Source: an uncultured Acetatifactor sp. (GTDB taxonomy: Bacteria; Bacillota; Clostridia; Lachnospirales; Lachnospiraceae). Taken from it: a DNA stretch of 63,056 nt. The notes beneath the pieces are model-generated. The model saw only the letters and a program-made list of their open reading frames with translations. It was not told where the DNA came from and made no database searches. Positions 1 through 8,068 of this stretch are shown piece by piece (within the stretch, counting starts at the first letter, position 1; each line of letters opens with the position of its first letter). The stretch is from positions 1-63,056 of the forward strand of contig CAKRRS010000006.1 in assembly GCA_934394665.1 (NCBI GenBank). Reading direction: 5' to 3'. The position numbers and the translations under genes are program-made.

Positions 1-74
1 CTGCCAGAAGGCATTCTGTTCGTTCCGGGAGTCCGTCCCTTTGCCGATATTTATTTACTTCACTAACTTGCCAT

Positions 75-1184
75 TTACAAAATTATGATATTCGCGCATT
101 TCACATCATTCGCGAGGTCATACACTTTTCCCGTGGTGAGTCCCATGACCCGGGGTCTTAGAACAGACCCCTGGATGTTCTCGACGACACGCGCGGTCTC
201 TCCGTTACTGAGTGCCACGTCGGTGCCTACAGGATAGAGAATGACGCTCTCGAGGAAACAGCGCATAACGTGAATGTCCAGTTCTTCCGTCATGGACATG
301 ATCATTTCTACGGCATCCCGTGGGGAAAACGGCTTCTTGTAGGGGCGTTCCGTTACCAGCGCATCATAGATGTCGGAGACGGAAATCAGCCGGGCAAACA
401 GATCGATCTTATCGCCGGTCACACCGATGGGATATCCCCTTCCGTTTATTTTCTCATGATGCTGCAGCACACCTAATTTGATTTCCATGGAGAGATCGTC
501 TTTGGTCTGGAGAATCCGGTAACCATATACGGAATGCTGTTTCATAATGGCGAATTCTTCGTCTGTAAGTCTTGCCGCTTTGTTTAATATTTCATTCGGT
601 ACTTTTGATTTCCCAATGTCATGTAAAAGGCCCGCAATGCCGATTTCGTAGACCTGTTTGTCATCCAGTCCGTATTTTCTTGCAACGATCATGGACATGG
701 TCGCTACATCCACGCTGTGTTTGAAGGTGTATTCATCGCTGACCTTTAATGCACCGATATCCACTGCCACCGCATCATTATCTTCAATGGCACGCAGTAG
801 ATCATCTGTTATGCTCCTGGACGCATTGGTGAAGTCCGGCGATTGCGTGTCCTGGTACAAATACTGCACGCCCTGTGCCACACGGTTTCTTACGCTCTCA
901 GAGATCTGTACTTTAGCAGGATCCTTGACCTTCACCTGATCATATTTTTTCTGTAAGGGTTCGGGCAATGACTGTGTCTTATCTGCCTCTGCCGGTTTAA
1001 TATCTTCCGTGCCTTCGCAGGTATAGATGCCTGTGACTCCCATTTTCTTCAGCGCATCAATATGGAAGTCCTCCAGTCGGGTTCTTCTGGCGATCAGTAC
1101 ACGACCCGCACGGTCTATGATTGCCTGATCGATCATCATTCCCGGCTGCACGATACGCAGCGGCACATATTTCCTCCTGATCAT
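75..1184 (-). CDS. HD-GYP domain cyclic-di-GMP phosphodiesterase
   Basis: Likely hydrolyses cyclic di-GMP in the cytoplasm; the HD-GYP family cleaves this second messenger, which usually controls motility and surface behaviour. A metal-binding HDIGK motif lies near residue 188 and the family signature HHEKINGRGYP near residues 242-252. An N-terminal region of about 130 residues before the HD domain is of no recognised type. I chose the internal ATG at 1184 (369 aa) because AAGGGGAAGG lies just upstream; the longer reading starting at 1223 would begin almost on the predicted transcription start. The gene stands alone and diverges from the peptidase gene at 1372. The family call is solid; substrate activity is inferred from the intact motifs. 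Confidence 0.9.
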   Translation of the reverse strand: MIRRKYVPLRIVQPGMMIDQAIIDRAGRVLIARRTRLEDFHIDALKKMGVTGIYTCEGTEDIKPAEADKTQSLPEPLQKKYDQVKVKDPAKVQISESVRNRVAQGVQYLYQDTQSPDFTNASRSITDDLLRAIEDNDAVAVDIGALKVSDEYTFKHSVDVATMSMIVARKYGLDDKQVYEIGIAGLLHDIGKSKVPNEILNKAARLTDEEFAIMKQHSVYGYRILQTKDDLSMEIKLGVLQHHEKINGRGYPIGVTGDKIDLFARLISVSDIYDALVTERPYKKPFSPRDAVEMIMSMTEELDIHVMRCFLESVILYPVGTDVALSNGETARVVENIQGSVLRPRVMGLTTGKVYDLANDVKCANIIIL

Positions 1185-1224
1185 CGGTCCCTTCCCCTTT
1201 CCGAATGATTTTAGTTCATGCATT

Positions 1225-1230
1225 ATTGTA
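1225..1230 (-). promoter_or_regulatory. Probable -10 box of the HD-GYP gene
   Basis: The minus strand reads TACAAT here, about 40 bases before the chosen start codon at 1184. No convincing -35 box is present at the usual distance, so this is a weak call used mainly to support the internal start. Confidence 0.35.
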
Positions 1231-1371
1231 GCATATCTTCATGAAATCTTAAAGATATCTGTCCAAAAGTTTAAAACTGCTTAAAAGACTTTTTATCAGA
1301 CATTCCTTTATACTCTTCTATAGAAAAAGACGGTTATTTTGTCAAAAAAGGGACTCTTGGGAGGGATTTTT

Positions 1372-2319
1372 ATGAATACAAATGCAGCACATCAGATACC
1401 GGTGCATCAACAGCGCCGCAGAATTTCCAGACAGGAGATGCTCCGCCGGAAGCGAGCCATCCGCAGAAGGAAACGCATTGCACGCTTCTTCCGCATTTCC
1501 GTTGCTGTTTTGCTGCTTCTCACCGCAGTATCTTTTTGGCAGGATTACGGTGGCGAGATTCTGCCCACCGTCAATCATCTGTACTACCAACTGACTGCAA
1601 GATACGACCTGCCGGTATCCAAATATGATTTTGCCGCGCTGCAAGAAGAAAATGAAACCGCCTTCGCCGAAAGTCTTTCGTCCGTCGATGCAGATGCTGA
1701 AAATATCACAGAAGCCCTGTCAGATCTTGTGAAAAACAATGCAGAAGCTGCAGATTTCGTAGCTGACTACCCTAATCGGCAAAATTATCTGGGGCAGTCT
1801 ATCGACCTCACTCACGATGTCATCATCGGACAGGTTCCTCTGTTCCTGCAATGGGACAAGCGTTGGGGCTATGTGTCCTTCGGCGACAGCATCATCGGTC
1901 TCTCCGGCTGTGGGCCTACCTGCCTGTCCATGGCCTATGTATACTTCACCCGGGATTTGAACGGCACCCCAAGAGAAATGGCTTCCTATTGTGAAAAAAA
2001 CGGATATTATACAGAATCCGGTACCAGCTGGTCCCTGTGGACCGATGGTCTGTCAGCTTTGGGTCTGTCCGGCGAAGAATTATCCTTAAGTGAAAACAGT
2101 ATGAAAAAAGCCCTGGATCAGGGCAATCTTATCGTGTGCAGCATGCGACCGGGGGATTTCACCACCTCCGGCCACTATATCCTGCTCTTTGATTATGATG
2201 ACACGGGCTTTTGTGTCAAGGATCCCAACCGGGTAAGCAACAGTTCCCACACCTGGGACTATGTCACGCTCTCCCCGCAGATCAAGAATCTGTGGGCCAT
2301 CAGCCCCACTGGTTTCTGA
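1372..2319 (+). CDS. Membrane-anchored C39-like cysteine peptidase
   Basis: A 315-residue protein with a very basic N-terminus (Arg/Lys-rich, residues 10-40), one membrane segment (about residues 38-58) and an extracellular C-terminal papain-like domain of the C39_2 type. The putative catalytic Cys is in LSGCGPTCLSMAY and the His in SGHYILLFDYD, with Asp in KDPNR. This fold is found in bacteriocin leader peptidases and in many surface proteins of unknown substrate; here there is no ABC transporter fused or adjacent, so bacteriocin processing is unlikely. The start at 1372 is set by GGGAGGG six bases upstream; a TTG at 1339 in frame has no ribosome site. It is one of only two plus-strand genes and its 3' end overlaps the convergent kinase-like gene by 20 bases. 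Confidence 0.8.
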   Translation: MNTNAAHQIPVHQQRRRISRQEMLRRKRAIRRRKRIARFFRISVAVLLLLTAVSFWQDYGGEILPTVNHLYYQLTARYDLPVSKYDFAALQEENETAFAESLSSVDADAENITEALSDLVKNNAEAADFVADYPNRQNYLGQSIDLTHDVIIGQVPLFLQWDKRWGYVSFGDSIIGLSGCGPTCLSMAYVYFTRDLNGTPREMASYCEKNGYYTESGTSWSLWTDGLSALGLSGEELSLSENSMKKALDQGNLIVCSMRPGDFTTSGHYILLFDYDDTGFCVKDPNRVSNSSHTWDYVTLSPQIKNLWAISPTGF

Positions 2320-2893
2320 CAATATCCGCTAAGATCTTTGCCGTGCCGTCGATGCCGAACCGGCTGCTGTCGATCATGAGATCTTTGTGGTCGAAGACAC
2401 TCTGCCAGCCGGGAATGTATGCCTTGTGGTAGCGGTTACGTGCTGCGTCAACATCACGCATCATCTTTTTCGCTGTCTGGGGATCCATCTGAAGATTCTC
2501 CACGCAGTTTTTCAGTCGCGCTTCCTCCGGTGCATAGACGAACACATTCAAATGATTCGGAATGTCTTCCAAAATATAATCTGCACAGCGGCCTACAATA
2601 ATGCAGGAGCCTTTTGCCGCAAAATCACGGATGATATTTTTCTGCGTATAGAAGATCTCATCTTTCAGGCTGGACATTCCCATCCCCAAGGGATATTGTC
2701 TGCGGAAAAATGTGGACTTCATGCTTTCTTCCTCGTCACTGATGACGGATACCGGAAGTCCCATACGCTTCGCCGTGGCTTCCACGATATCTCTGTCCAG
2801 GAATTCGATTCCCAGATTTTCTGATAATTCCTTAGCAATGGAGCGTCCCATACTTCCGAATTGTCTTGAAATTGTGATCACATATTGTTCCAT
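2300..2893 (-). CDS. Cytidylate kinase-like family protein
   Basis: A 197-residue P-loop protein of the cytidylate kinase-like family (Cytidylate_kin2). The N-terminus carries the modified phosphate loop ISRQFGSMGRSIA followed by a short strand and LDRDIV, as in this family. It is distinct from the essential CMP kinase Cmk, and the true substrate of this subfamily is unknown; a nucleotide or nucleoside kinase role is an inference. The start at 2893 (MEQYV) is preferred over the ATG/alternative codon 12 bases upstream because homologs begin at this point. Its end overlaps the end of the convergent C39-like gene. Confidence 0.8.
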   Translation of the reverse strand: MEQYVITISRQFGSMGRSIAKELSENLGIEFLDRDIVEATAKRMGLPVSVISDEEESMKSTFFRRQYPLGMGMSSLKDEIFYTQKNIIRDFAAKGSCIIVGRCADYILEDIPNHLNVFVYAPEEARLKNCVENLQMDPQTAKKMMRDVDAARNRYHKAYIPGWQSVFDHKDLMIDSSRFGIDGTAKILADIVRNQWG

Positions 2894-2973
2894 ACAAATC
2901 CTCATTTCCGAGCGACTTTGTCACGAAAAGGCAAAGTGAAATTCACGTAGACAATTCCACTTCCGCCATCAAA

Positions 2974-3003
2974 GCTATTTGCTTTCGCTCAGAAGCAAAT
3001 AGC
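2974..3003. repeat. 11-bp-stem palindrome after the amino-acid ABC operon
   Basis: The arms GCTATTTGCTT (2974-2984) and AAGCAAATAGC (2993-3003) are perfectly complementary around a 8-base loop. The hairpin lies about 65 bases beyond the stop of the last permease gene and could act as its transcription end, but there is no clear T-run. The gap also contains CAAAGTCGCT on the minus strand (2911-2920), a short module shared with the repeat at 11238. Confidence 0.55.
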
Positions 3004-3068
3004 CAAACCTCTATAAATATGGCTTGTGAAAAATCCATTTCCCCGAAAGCAACAAACAAAAGAGACAT

Positions 3069-3833
3069 TCACTCCGCTACCACCCGTACCGGTCTCTTCC
3101 GCCGTTTCTGCATAGAACGCACCACGCAGGACAGGGTATAGTTGATAATAAAATAAATCAAGGCAGCAACACCAAACAGCACAAATACATCGGATACATT
3201 CACATTTCCGGTACCGTTGTAACGGCTGGCTGCGGACAGCAGCTGTTTTGTCCTTGCCATCAGTTCAATGGTTGCAACATTCGCCAGATAGGAAGAGTCC
3301 TTGATCGTGGTGATGACCTGGCTTAACAAGGTCGGAATCACGTTACGATAAGCCTGTGGCAGGATAATATAAATCATGACCTGTACCACATTGAATCCCT
3401 GTGCATGACCGGCTTCAAACTGTCCGTGTGCAATGGAGTTCAGACCACCGCGGATGATCTCTGCGATGACGGAAGAGGTAAACAGGATCAGGGCAACTGC
3501 CGCCTTGAACAACAATTTCGTCTCTACCGTGGTCAGCCCGAATAATTTCCGGTTGAACAGCTCCGGGCAGGGGCAGAACACCAGGCAGATAAAGATCCAC
3601 AACAGTAACGGTGTGTTACGAAATACTTCTATGTATACGGTAGCAAGAACACCGAATATTTTCGTCTTTTTACTTGTGCAGTAGTTTCTGCACAGTGCCA
3701 GAATTGAGCCCAGAATAATTCCCAGTACAACGGCGATCAGCGCAATGATCAGGGTAAATACGGTGCCCTTCAGGATATACGCCATGACGCCCTTCTGGCC
3801 CAGAATGGAAAAGCTTGCTTCCAGATTACTCAT
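3069..3833 (-). CDS. Amino-acid ABC transporter permease (second)
   Basis: A 254-residue inner-membrane permease of the HisM/GlnP type for polar amino-acid uptake. The cytoplasmic coupling loop is visible as EAGHAQGFNVVQ followed by YIILPQAYRNVIP, which docks on the ATPase. About five membrane segments can be read. The start codon lies inside the last codons of the upstream permease (8-base overlap, ATGAGTAA), so the two are translationally coupled and likely form a heterodimeric channel. The C-terminus is basic (RKRPVR), typical of the cytoplasmic tail. Last gene of the importer operon. Confidence 0.93.
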   Translation of the reverse strand: MSNLEASFSILGQKGVMAYILKGTVFTLIIALIAVVLGIILGSILALCRNYCTSKKTKIFGVLATVYIEVFRNTPLLLWIFICLVFCPCPELFNRKLFGLTTVETKLLFKAAVALILFTSSVIAEIIRGGLNSIAHGQFEAGHAQGFNVVQVMIYIILPQAYRNVIPTLLSQVITTIKDSSYLANVATIELMARTKQLLSAASRYNGTGNVNVSDVFVLFGVAALIYFIINYTLSCVVRSMQKRRKRPVRVVAE

Positions 3834-4554
3834 TGTCCGTCACCGTCCCTTCTGTTCTCTGAAACATTACCCTCTGGTCTCTCTTCTTCAAATGGATCTC
3901 CCAGACACTGGCCGTCTTGGAAAGAGGGTAACAGATAATGAAAAATAACAGGCCGCTGACCAGATAGGCCGGAGCATACGCGCCGCCGGTATTTTCACCG
4001 GTGACAAAGCTGTAGGTCAGCGAGATCAGATCCGCGCCGCCGATAATATACAAACAAGATGTATTTTTGATCAGGTTCACGATCTGGTTTACCATGGGCG
4101 GCAGGATGATTTTAATGCTCTGCGGCAGGATAATATAGTACATCCGCTCCACATAAGTGAAGCCCTGGGACACCGCCGCCTCGAACTGTCCCTTGGGAAC
4201 GGCCTCGATGCCGGCGCGTACCACCTCAGCCATATAGGCTCCGGTGTACACGCCCAGTGCAACGATACCGGTGGGCAGGATTCCGATACTGTGACCGGAA
4301 AACGCCAGTGCATAGTAGAAGAAACACAGCTGTAACAGGATCGGTGTATTCTGCATGATCTCTACATAGATTCTGCTGATGATCTGCAGCCATCTTTTAC
4401 CGCTGGTAGCCATCAGACCGAAGAGAATTCCCAGTAAAAGCGATAGCAGAATCGCGAAAACCGCTGTCTCCACAGTATTCAGAAGTCCCAACAGGAATGT
4501 ACTCCTGTATGCCCAGACCTTACTCCAGGCTCTTGCTGAAATGATTCCTGACAT
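3826..4554 (-). CDS. Amino-acid ABC transporter permease (first)
   Basis: A 242-residue permease, paralogous to the next gene, with the coupling loop EAAVSQGFTYVERMYY and YIILPQSIKIILPP. It forms the membrane channel with the second permease. The ATG at 4554 has an ideal AGGAGG seven bases upstream, while the longer reading (4611) does not. The gap of about 147 bases to the binding-protein gene contains a small hairpin (4632-4654), which could explain lower expression of the permeases than of the binding protein. Confidence 0.93.
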   Translation of the reverse strand: MSGIISARAWSKVWAYRSTFLLGLLNTVETAVFAILLSLLLGILFGLMATSGKRWLQIISRIYVEIMQNTPILLQLCFFYYALAFSGHSIGILPTGIVALGVYTGAYMAEVVRAGIEAVPKGQFEAAVSQGFTYVERMYYIILPQSIKIILPPMVNQIVNLIKNTSCLYIIGGADLISLTYSFVTGENTGGAYAPAYLVSGLLFFIICYPLSKTASVWEIHLKKRDQRVMFQRTEGTVTDNE

Positions 4555-4631
4555 AGTGTTTCCTCCTAAATATGTTTCTTTCATTTCATCCGGGATTCTT
4601 TCCACACACAAATAACATAATGTTTGGGGCG

Positions 4632-4654
4632 CAGCATCTAAATATCCTATGCTG
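4632..4654 (-). promoter_or_regulatory. Intercistronic hairpin between binding protein and permease genes
   Basis: CAGCAT (4632-4637) pairs with ATGCTG (4649-4654) around a 11-base loop, some 45 bases after the binding-protein stop. A hairpin here is often a partial terminator or an mRNA 3'-end protector in importer operons; the stem is short, so the call is tentative. Confidence 0.35.
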
Positions 4655-4701
4655 TCCTATGAATACATCTCCGAATGGTAAAATCAAACTTCATTCCTGT
4701 G

Positions 4702-5625
4702 TTACTCTAATCCATTCTCAGCAATCAGGCCATCAATCGTGCCGTCTGCCAGCCATCCCTGTACCAGTTCATCCACATAGGTGGAGAGACCGGAACCCTT
4801 GGTAGTGGCAACGCCGTATTCCTGAGGAGAGAACTTGTCGTCGATGTAGGAACGTCCGTCTGTCTTGTAGATAGCCAGGATGGACTTATCTACACAGAAG
4901 GCATCTACTTCGCCGGCACTCAGTGCAGTGGAGATTGCAGGGTAGTCATCATACTGCTGGAAAGAGATTCCGGTGGTCCACAGTGCGGGATCAAAGGTAT
5001 CTGCATCGAATCCGGTGCCGTCGATCAGTCCGGCATCGATCATTGCCTTGGTCAGTGCCTTTGCGGAAGTAGAGCCGGAAGATACGCCGACCTTTTTGTC
5101 TACCAGATCTGCCAGAGAACCGATGCCGCTCTTATCCTCTACCAGTACGGTTACATAGTCTGTATAATAAGGAGTGGAGAAATCCCAGCTCTCTCTTCTC
5201 TCATCGGTAATGGTGAAGGTAGCCAGTACACAGTCGATATCGCCGGAATCCAGAAGCTCGGTTCTGGTCGCTGCGGTAACTGCAGTAAATTCTACGTCTA
5301 CGCCCAGGCTCTCAGCGATCTTCTCTGCAAGGCTGATCTCCAGTCCGGAATATTCACCGGTTAACGTATCCTGGAAACCGAAGCCTACTACTGCATTTTT
5401 TACACCGACCCGCAGTACCCCACGGTCTACGATTGCCTGTACATCTGCTGCCAGTGCTCCGTCCGCTGCCGGAGTTTCTGCTGTGGTGCTTTCTGCCGCA
5501 ACACTTTCTGTTGTGCTTGCTGCGGCCTCAGATGCAGGGGCTTCGGCGCTTCCGCATCCGGTGAGTAAGGTTGCTGTCATTGCCATTGTTGCTGCCAGTG
5601 CAGTCCATTTTTTCAGATTTTTCAT
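4702..5625 (-). CDS. Amino-acid ABC transporter substrate-binding lipoprotein
   Basis: A 307-residue extracellular solute-binding lipoprotein (family 3, polar amino acids). The signal peptide MKNLKKW...LLTGC ends in a lipobox with the lipidated Cys at residue 24, followed by an Ala/Ser/Thr/Glu-rich linker (about residues 25-55). The binding domain starts at GVLRVGVKNAVVGFG and has the typical LEISLAEKIAESLGVDVEF and GVSSGSTSAKAL segments. The start at 5625 sits nine bases after AGGAGG. The ligand cannot be read from the sequence; the shared leader hairpin with glutamine synthetase makes glutamine or glutamate a fair guess only. Confidence 0.92.
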   Translation of the reverse strand: MKNLKKWTALAATMAMTATLLTGCGSAEAPASEAAASTTESVAAESTTAETPAADGALAADVQAIVDRGVLRVGVKNAVVGFGFQDTLTGEYSGLEISLAEKIAESLGVDVEFTAVTAATRTELLDSGDIDCVLATFTITDERRESWDFSTPYYTDYVTVLVEDKSGIGSLADLVDKKVGVSSGSTSAKALTKAMIDAGLIDGTGFDADTFDPALWTTGISFQQYDDYPAISTALSAGEVDAFCVDKSILAIYKTDGRSYIDDKFSPQEYGVATTKGSGLSTYVDELVQGWLADGTIDGLIAENGLE

Positions 5626-5660
5626 AACATTTCTCCTCCTTTTAATTCGCATATTCTCTG

Positions 5661-5765
5661 ACTATTCTTCACCATATCCGCAATATGTAAGGTGATATGG
5701 CTGAAATAGTGATCTATCTAAACACGGAACTTTCTGACTGACTAAGCTGCTGTTGCTGTTCCGTG
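5661..5765 (-). repeat. Two intercistronic stem-loops inside the importer operon
   Basis: The gap between the ATPase gene and the binding-protein gene holds ACTATT (5661-5666) with AATAGT (5705-5710) enclosing CCATATC/GATATGG, then CACGGAAC (5723-5730) with GTTCCGTG (5758-5765), an exact 8-bp stem. The first resembles the dispersed ACTATTC...GAATAGT palindromes described elsewhere in this window. They may tune relative expression of the operon genes. Confidence 0.45.
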
Positions 5766-5795
5766 GTCAGACCATGAAAAACAAGTCTGTACGTC

Positions 5796-6518
5796 CTAGC
5801 GGATGATCTTTCCCAGGAACTGTTTTACCCGCTCATTGGAAGGATTCTCGAAGAAATGGTCGGGTGTTCCTTCCTCGATGATCTGTCCATCCGCCATGAA
5901 TACGATGCGGTCCGCTACCTGTCTGGCAAATCCCATCTCGTGGGTGACCACTACCATGGTGATATTTTCTTTTGCCAGCTTGATCATGACATCCAGTACT
6001 TCCTGAATCGTCTCGGGATCCAGTGCGGAAGTCGGCTCGTCGAAGAGGATGATCTTCGTCTGTGCACACAGGGCTCTCGCAATGGCGATTCTCTGCTGCT
6101 GTCCGCCGGATAAGGTGGTAGGATATACATGTGCCTTATCCCTTAGTCCCACGACATCCAGATAATGATAGGCAAGGTCTTCCGCCTCTTTCTTACTCTT
6201 GTGATGCAGCTTCATGGGAGCAATGGTGAGGTTTTTCAACACTGTCATGTGCGGATATAAGTTAAACTGCTGGAATACCATAGAAATGGACTCCCGAATG
6301 ATTTTTGTCTTATTCGCATGGGTCAGCTTCTGTCCGTCGATATATACCTGACCGCTGGTCGGCTCCTCCAGGAAATTCATGCATCGTACAGTCGTAGACT
6401 TACCGGAACCGGAGGGTCCGATGATAACCAGCTTTTCGCCTTCTTTTACTTCCAGATTTACATTTTTCAGCACCTGGAGATCTCCGAAATTCTTACATAC
6501 ATTTTCCAGTCTGATCAT
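5796..6518 (-). CDS. Amino-acid ABC transporter ATP-binding protein
   Basis: A 240-residue GlnQ/HisP-type ATPase that powers the importer. Walker A is GPSGSGKST (about residues 34-42), the signature is LSGGQQQRIAIARAL, Walker B is IILFDEPTSALDP, and the H-loop is VVTHEMGFA. It is the first gene of the operon, which is unusual but not rare, and has the ribosome site GGAGGAGCAAA. It is preceded by a leader of about 90 bases with a terminator-like hairpin. Confidence 0.95.
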   Translation of the reverse strand: MIRLENVCKNFGDLQVLKNVNLEVKEGEKLVIIGPSGSGKSTTVRCMNFLEEPTSGQVYIDGQKLTHANKTKIIRESISMVFQQFNLYPHMTVLKNLTIAPMKLHHKSKKEAEDLAYHYLDVVGLRDKAHVYPTTLSGGQQQRIAIARALCAQTKIILFDEPTSALDPETIQEVLDVMIKLAKENITMVVVTHEMGFARQVADRIVFMADGQIIEEGTPDHFFENPSNERVKQFLGKIIR

Positions 6519-6560
6519 TTTGCTCCTCCAATCTGTGTTCCGGGCAGGAATTTTGATAAC

Positions 6561-6600
6561 AGAAAAAGGCGCTCTTACCGATTCGGTAAAAACGCCTTTG
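6561..6600 (-). terminator. Promoter-proximal terminator hairpin (probable attenuator) of the amino-acid importer operon
   Basis: On the minus strand the leader reads AAAGGCG ... CGCCTTTTT, with an inner TTACCG/CGGTAA stem; allowing two G-U pairs the stem is continuous for about 13 pairs with a tiny loop, followed by a T-run. It begins only about 10 bases after the predicted transcription start, so it would stop most transcripts unless relieved. The same AAGGCGTTT ... GCGCCTTTTT frame recurs in the leader of the GSIII gene at 35703. Antitermination by an RNA-binding regulator is an inference. Confidence 0.7.
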
Positions 6601-6614
6601 TTTTTATGGGTTAC

Positions 6615-6643
6615 ATATTAAACAGTTTTGTACGCTTTGTCAA
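6615..6643 (-). promoter_or_regulatory. Sigma-A promoter of the amino-acid importer operon
   Basis: The minus strand has TTGACA (6638-6643) and TAATAT (6615-6620) with exactly 17 bases between them, a near-consensus vegetative promoter. The start point would be near 6608. Confidence 0.8.
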
Positions 6644-6653
6644 CACTTTTTTT

Positions 6654-6708
6654 AACTATTCAGAGCCAAGGCAATTTTTAAAATTTGCGAATAAGGCTCT
6701 GAATAGTT
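6654..6708. repeat. Dispersed ACTATTCAGAGCC palindrome, copy A
   Basis: The arms AACTATTCAGAGCC (6654-6667) and GGCTCTGAATAGTT (6695-6708) are an exact 14-bp inverted repeat; the interior is also roughly palindromic (GCAATTTTT / AAATTTGC). It begins six bases after the S41 protease stop codon. A run of T lies on the plus-strand side, so it is not a textbook terminator for the protease gene, yet its position suggests a gene-end role. Confidence 0.75.
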
Positions 6709-6713
6709 ACATT

Positions 6714-8021
6714 TTATTTTATAAGCTCTTTCAGCACTTCTTTTGCCTTCTCCAGCTGATTGTCTACCGGGTCATCGCTGTCGTAATAGGCCTCTCCATC
6801 AAACTCACAGACGACATCCGGTTCGATACCGGTGCCGTGGATGTTGCGTCCGTTTGGCGTATAATAAGCGCTGATTGTGATTTTGATTGCCGATCCGTCA
6901 GTGAACGGCATGATCTGTTGTACGATTCCTTTTCCGAAAGTGGTCGTACCTACCAAAGTTCCGATGCCATAGTCCTGAATCGCTCCCGCGAGGATCTCGG
7001 ACGCACTGGCACTATTCATATCCACCAGTACTACCAGCGGTACTTCCAGCGGATTCTTGCCGTCACAGGTGTACTCGGAGCGTTTGCCTGCTTTGTCCTC
7101 AGTATACACGATCATGCCTTCCGGAAGCAGCTTTCTGGCGATCTGTACCACGGCATCCAGGCTTCCGCCGGGATTACCTCTCAGATCAAGGATCAGCCCT
7201 TCCATGCCGGAACCTTTTACAGTAGCCAGTGCATCCGTGAACTGGTCTATGGTGACATCATCGAATTCCGTGATCTGGATATATGCCATGGTATCATCCA
7301 GCATCTCGTATTTCACCGTGGGGCTTTCCACTCTGGCTCTCTCTACCGTAATATGGAGGTAGTCTCCTGCGCCCTGGCGGACGATCGTTAAGTCCACTGT
7401 GGTGCCTTCTTCACCCCTGATCATGTTTACAGCTTCTGTCAGGGTCTTGCCTGCAGTGGATTCCCCGTCTACCTCGTAGATAATGTCATTGGCTCTCAGA
7501 TCCACACCCGCTGCCGGAGAACCATCTATGACGCCGCTGATCTTCGGCAGATTCGTATCTGTATCCATACTGACATACGCACCGATACCATAATAGATTC
7601 CCTGGGTCTGTTCCGTCAATTCCGTCAATTCTTCCGCTGTATAATACTCGGAATAAGGGTCATCCAGGGAATCCATCAGTCCCTTAAACATACCGTCTTC
7701 CAGCTGTTCATTCGTCACATCACTCAGATAAAAATTTTCTTTTACCGTATCTTCTAGCAGCTGCAGTTTTTTCACCGTCTGCGCATTAACTGCGGAGTCA
7801 GCGTCGTAAGACACCTGTGATGACACATTCTCCTTCATGCTGAAAATACGGTGAATCTGAAAAGCAATGAAGATCACGCCCACGACCAAAAGGGTCGCTG
7901 CGAATCCTACGATCAGTCCGCTTAAGAACAGCCCTTTTTTCTCCGTTCCGGCAGCTGAAGGAGGTATCGTTTCCGACTTCTGCGCTGTCGGCTTTAATTG
8001 CTTATTTTCGTTTTCCTCCAT
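6714..8021 (-). CDS. S41 family C-terminal processing peptidase
   Basis: A 435-residue membrane-anchored serine protease of the CtpA/CtpB type. A Lys/Glu-rich N-terminus is followed by one membrane segment (about residues 31-57), a PDZ domain (about 140-225) and the S41 catalytic domain. The catalytic Ser lies in NSASASEI (about 336-343) and the general-base Lys in FGKGIVQ (about 364). It faces the outside and trims or degrades envelope proteins. It is last in a run ftsE-ftsX-M23 hydrolase-S41 protease; the same neighbours occur in Bacillus subtilis (ftsE-ftsX-ctpB), suggesting a link to wall hydrolase control. Ribosome site AAGGAGAGC precedes the ATG. Confidence 0.93.
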   Translation of the reverse strand: MEENENKQLKPTAQKSETIPPSAAGTEKKGLFLSGLIVGFAATLLVVGVIFIAFQIHRIFSMKENVSSQVSYDADSAVNAQTVKKLQLLEDTVKENFYLSDVTNEQLEDGMFKGLMDSLDDPYSEYYTAEELTELTEQTQGIYYGIGAYVSMDTDTNLPKISGVIDGSPAAGVDLRANDIIYEVDGESTAGKTLTEAVNMIRGEEGTTVDLTIVRQGAGDYLHITVERARVESPTVKYEMLDDTMAYIQITEFDDVTIDQFTDALATVKGSGMEGLILDLRGNPGGSLDAVVQIARKLLPEGMIVYTEDKAGKRSEYTCDGKNPLEVPLVVLVDMNSASASEILAGAIQDYGIGTLVGTTTFGKGIVQQIMPFTDGSAIKITISAYYTPNGRNIHGTGIEPDVVCEFDGEAYYDSDDPVDNQLEKAKEVLKELIK

Positions 8022-8068
8022 AAATGCTCTCCTTATGTTTTAAATAAAATGGCGTTGTGCCACAATAC

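Noticed and set aside
6318..7391. Plus-strand open frame of 357 codons
   Set aside because: It lies antisense over the ATPase gene start, a promoter with a terminator hairpin, and the S41 protease gene; composition is Cys/His/Tyr-rich and no ribosome site or domain is seen.
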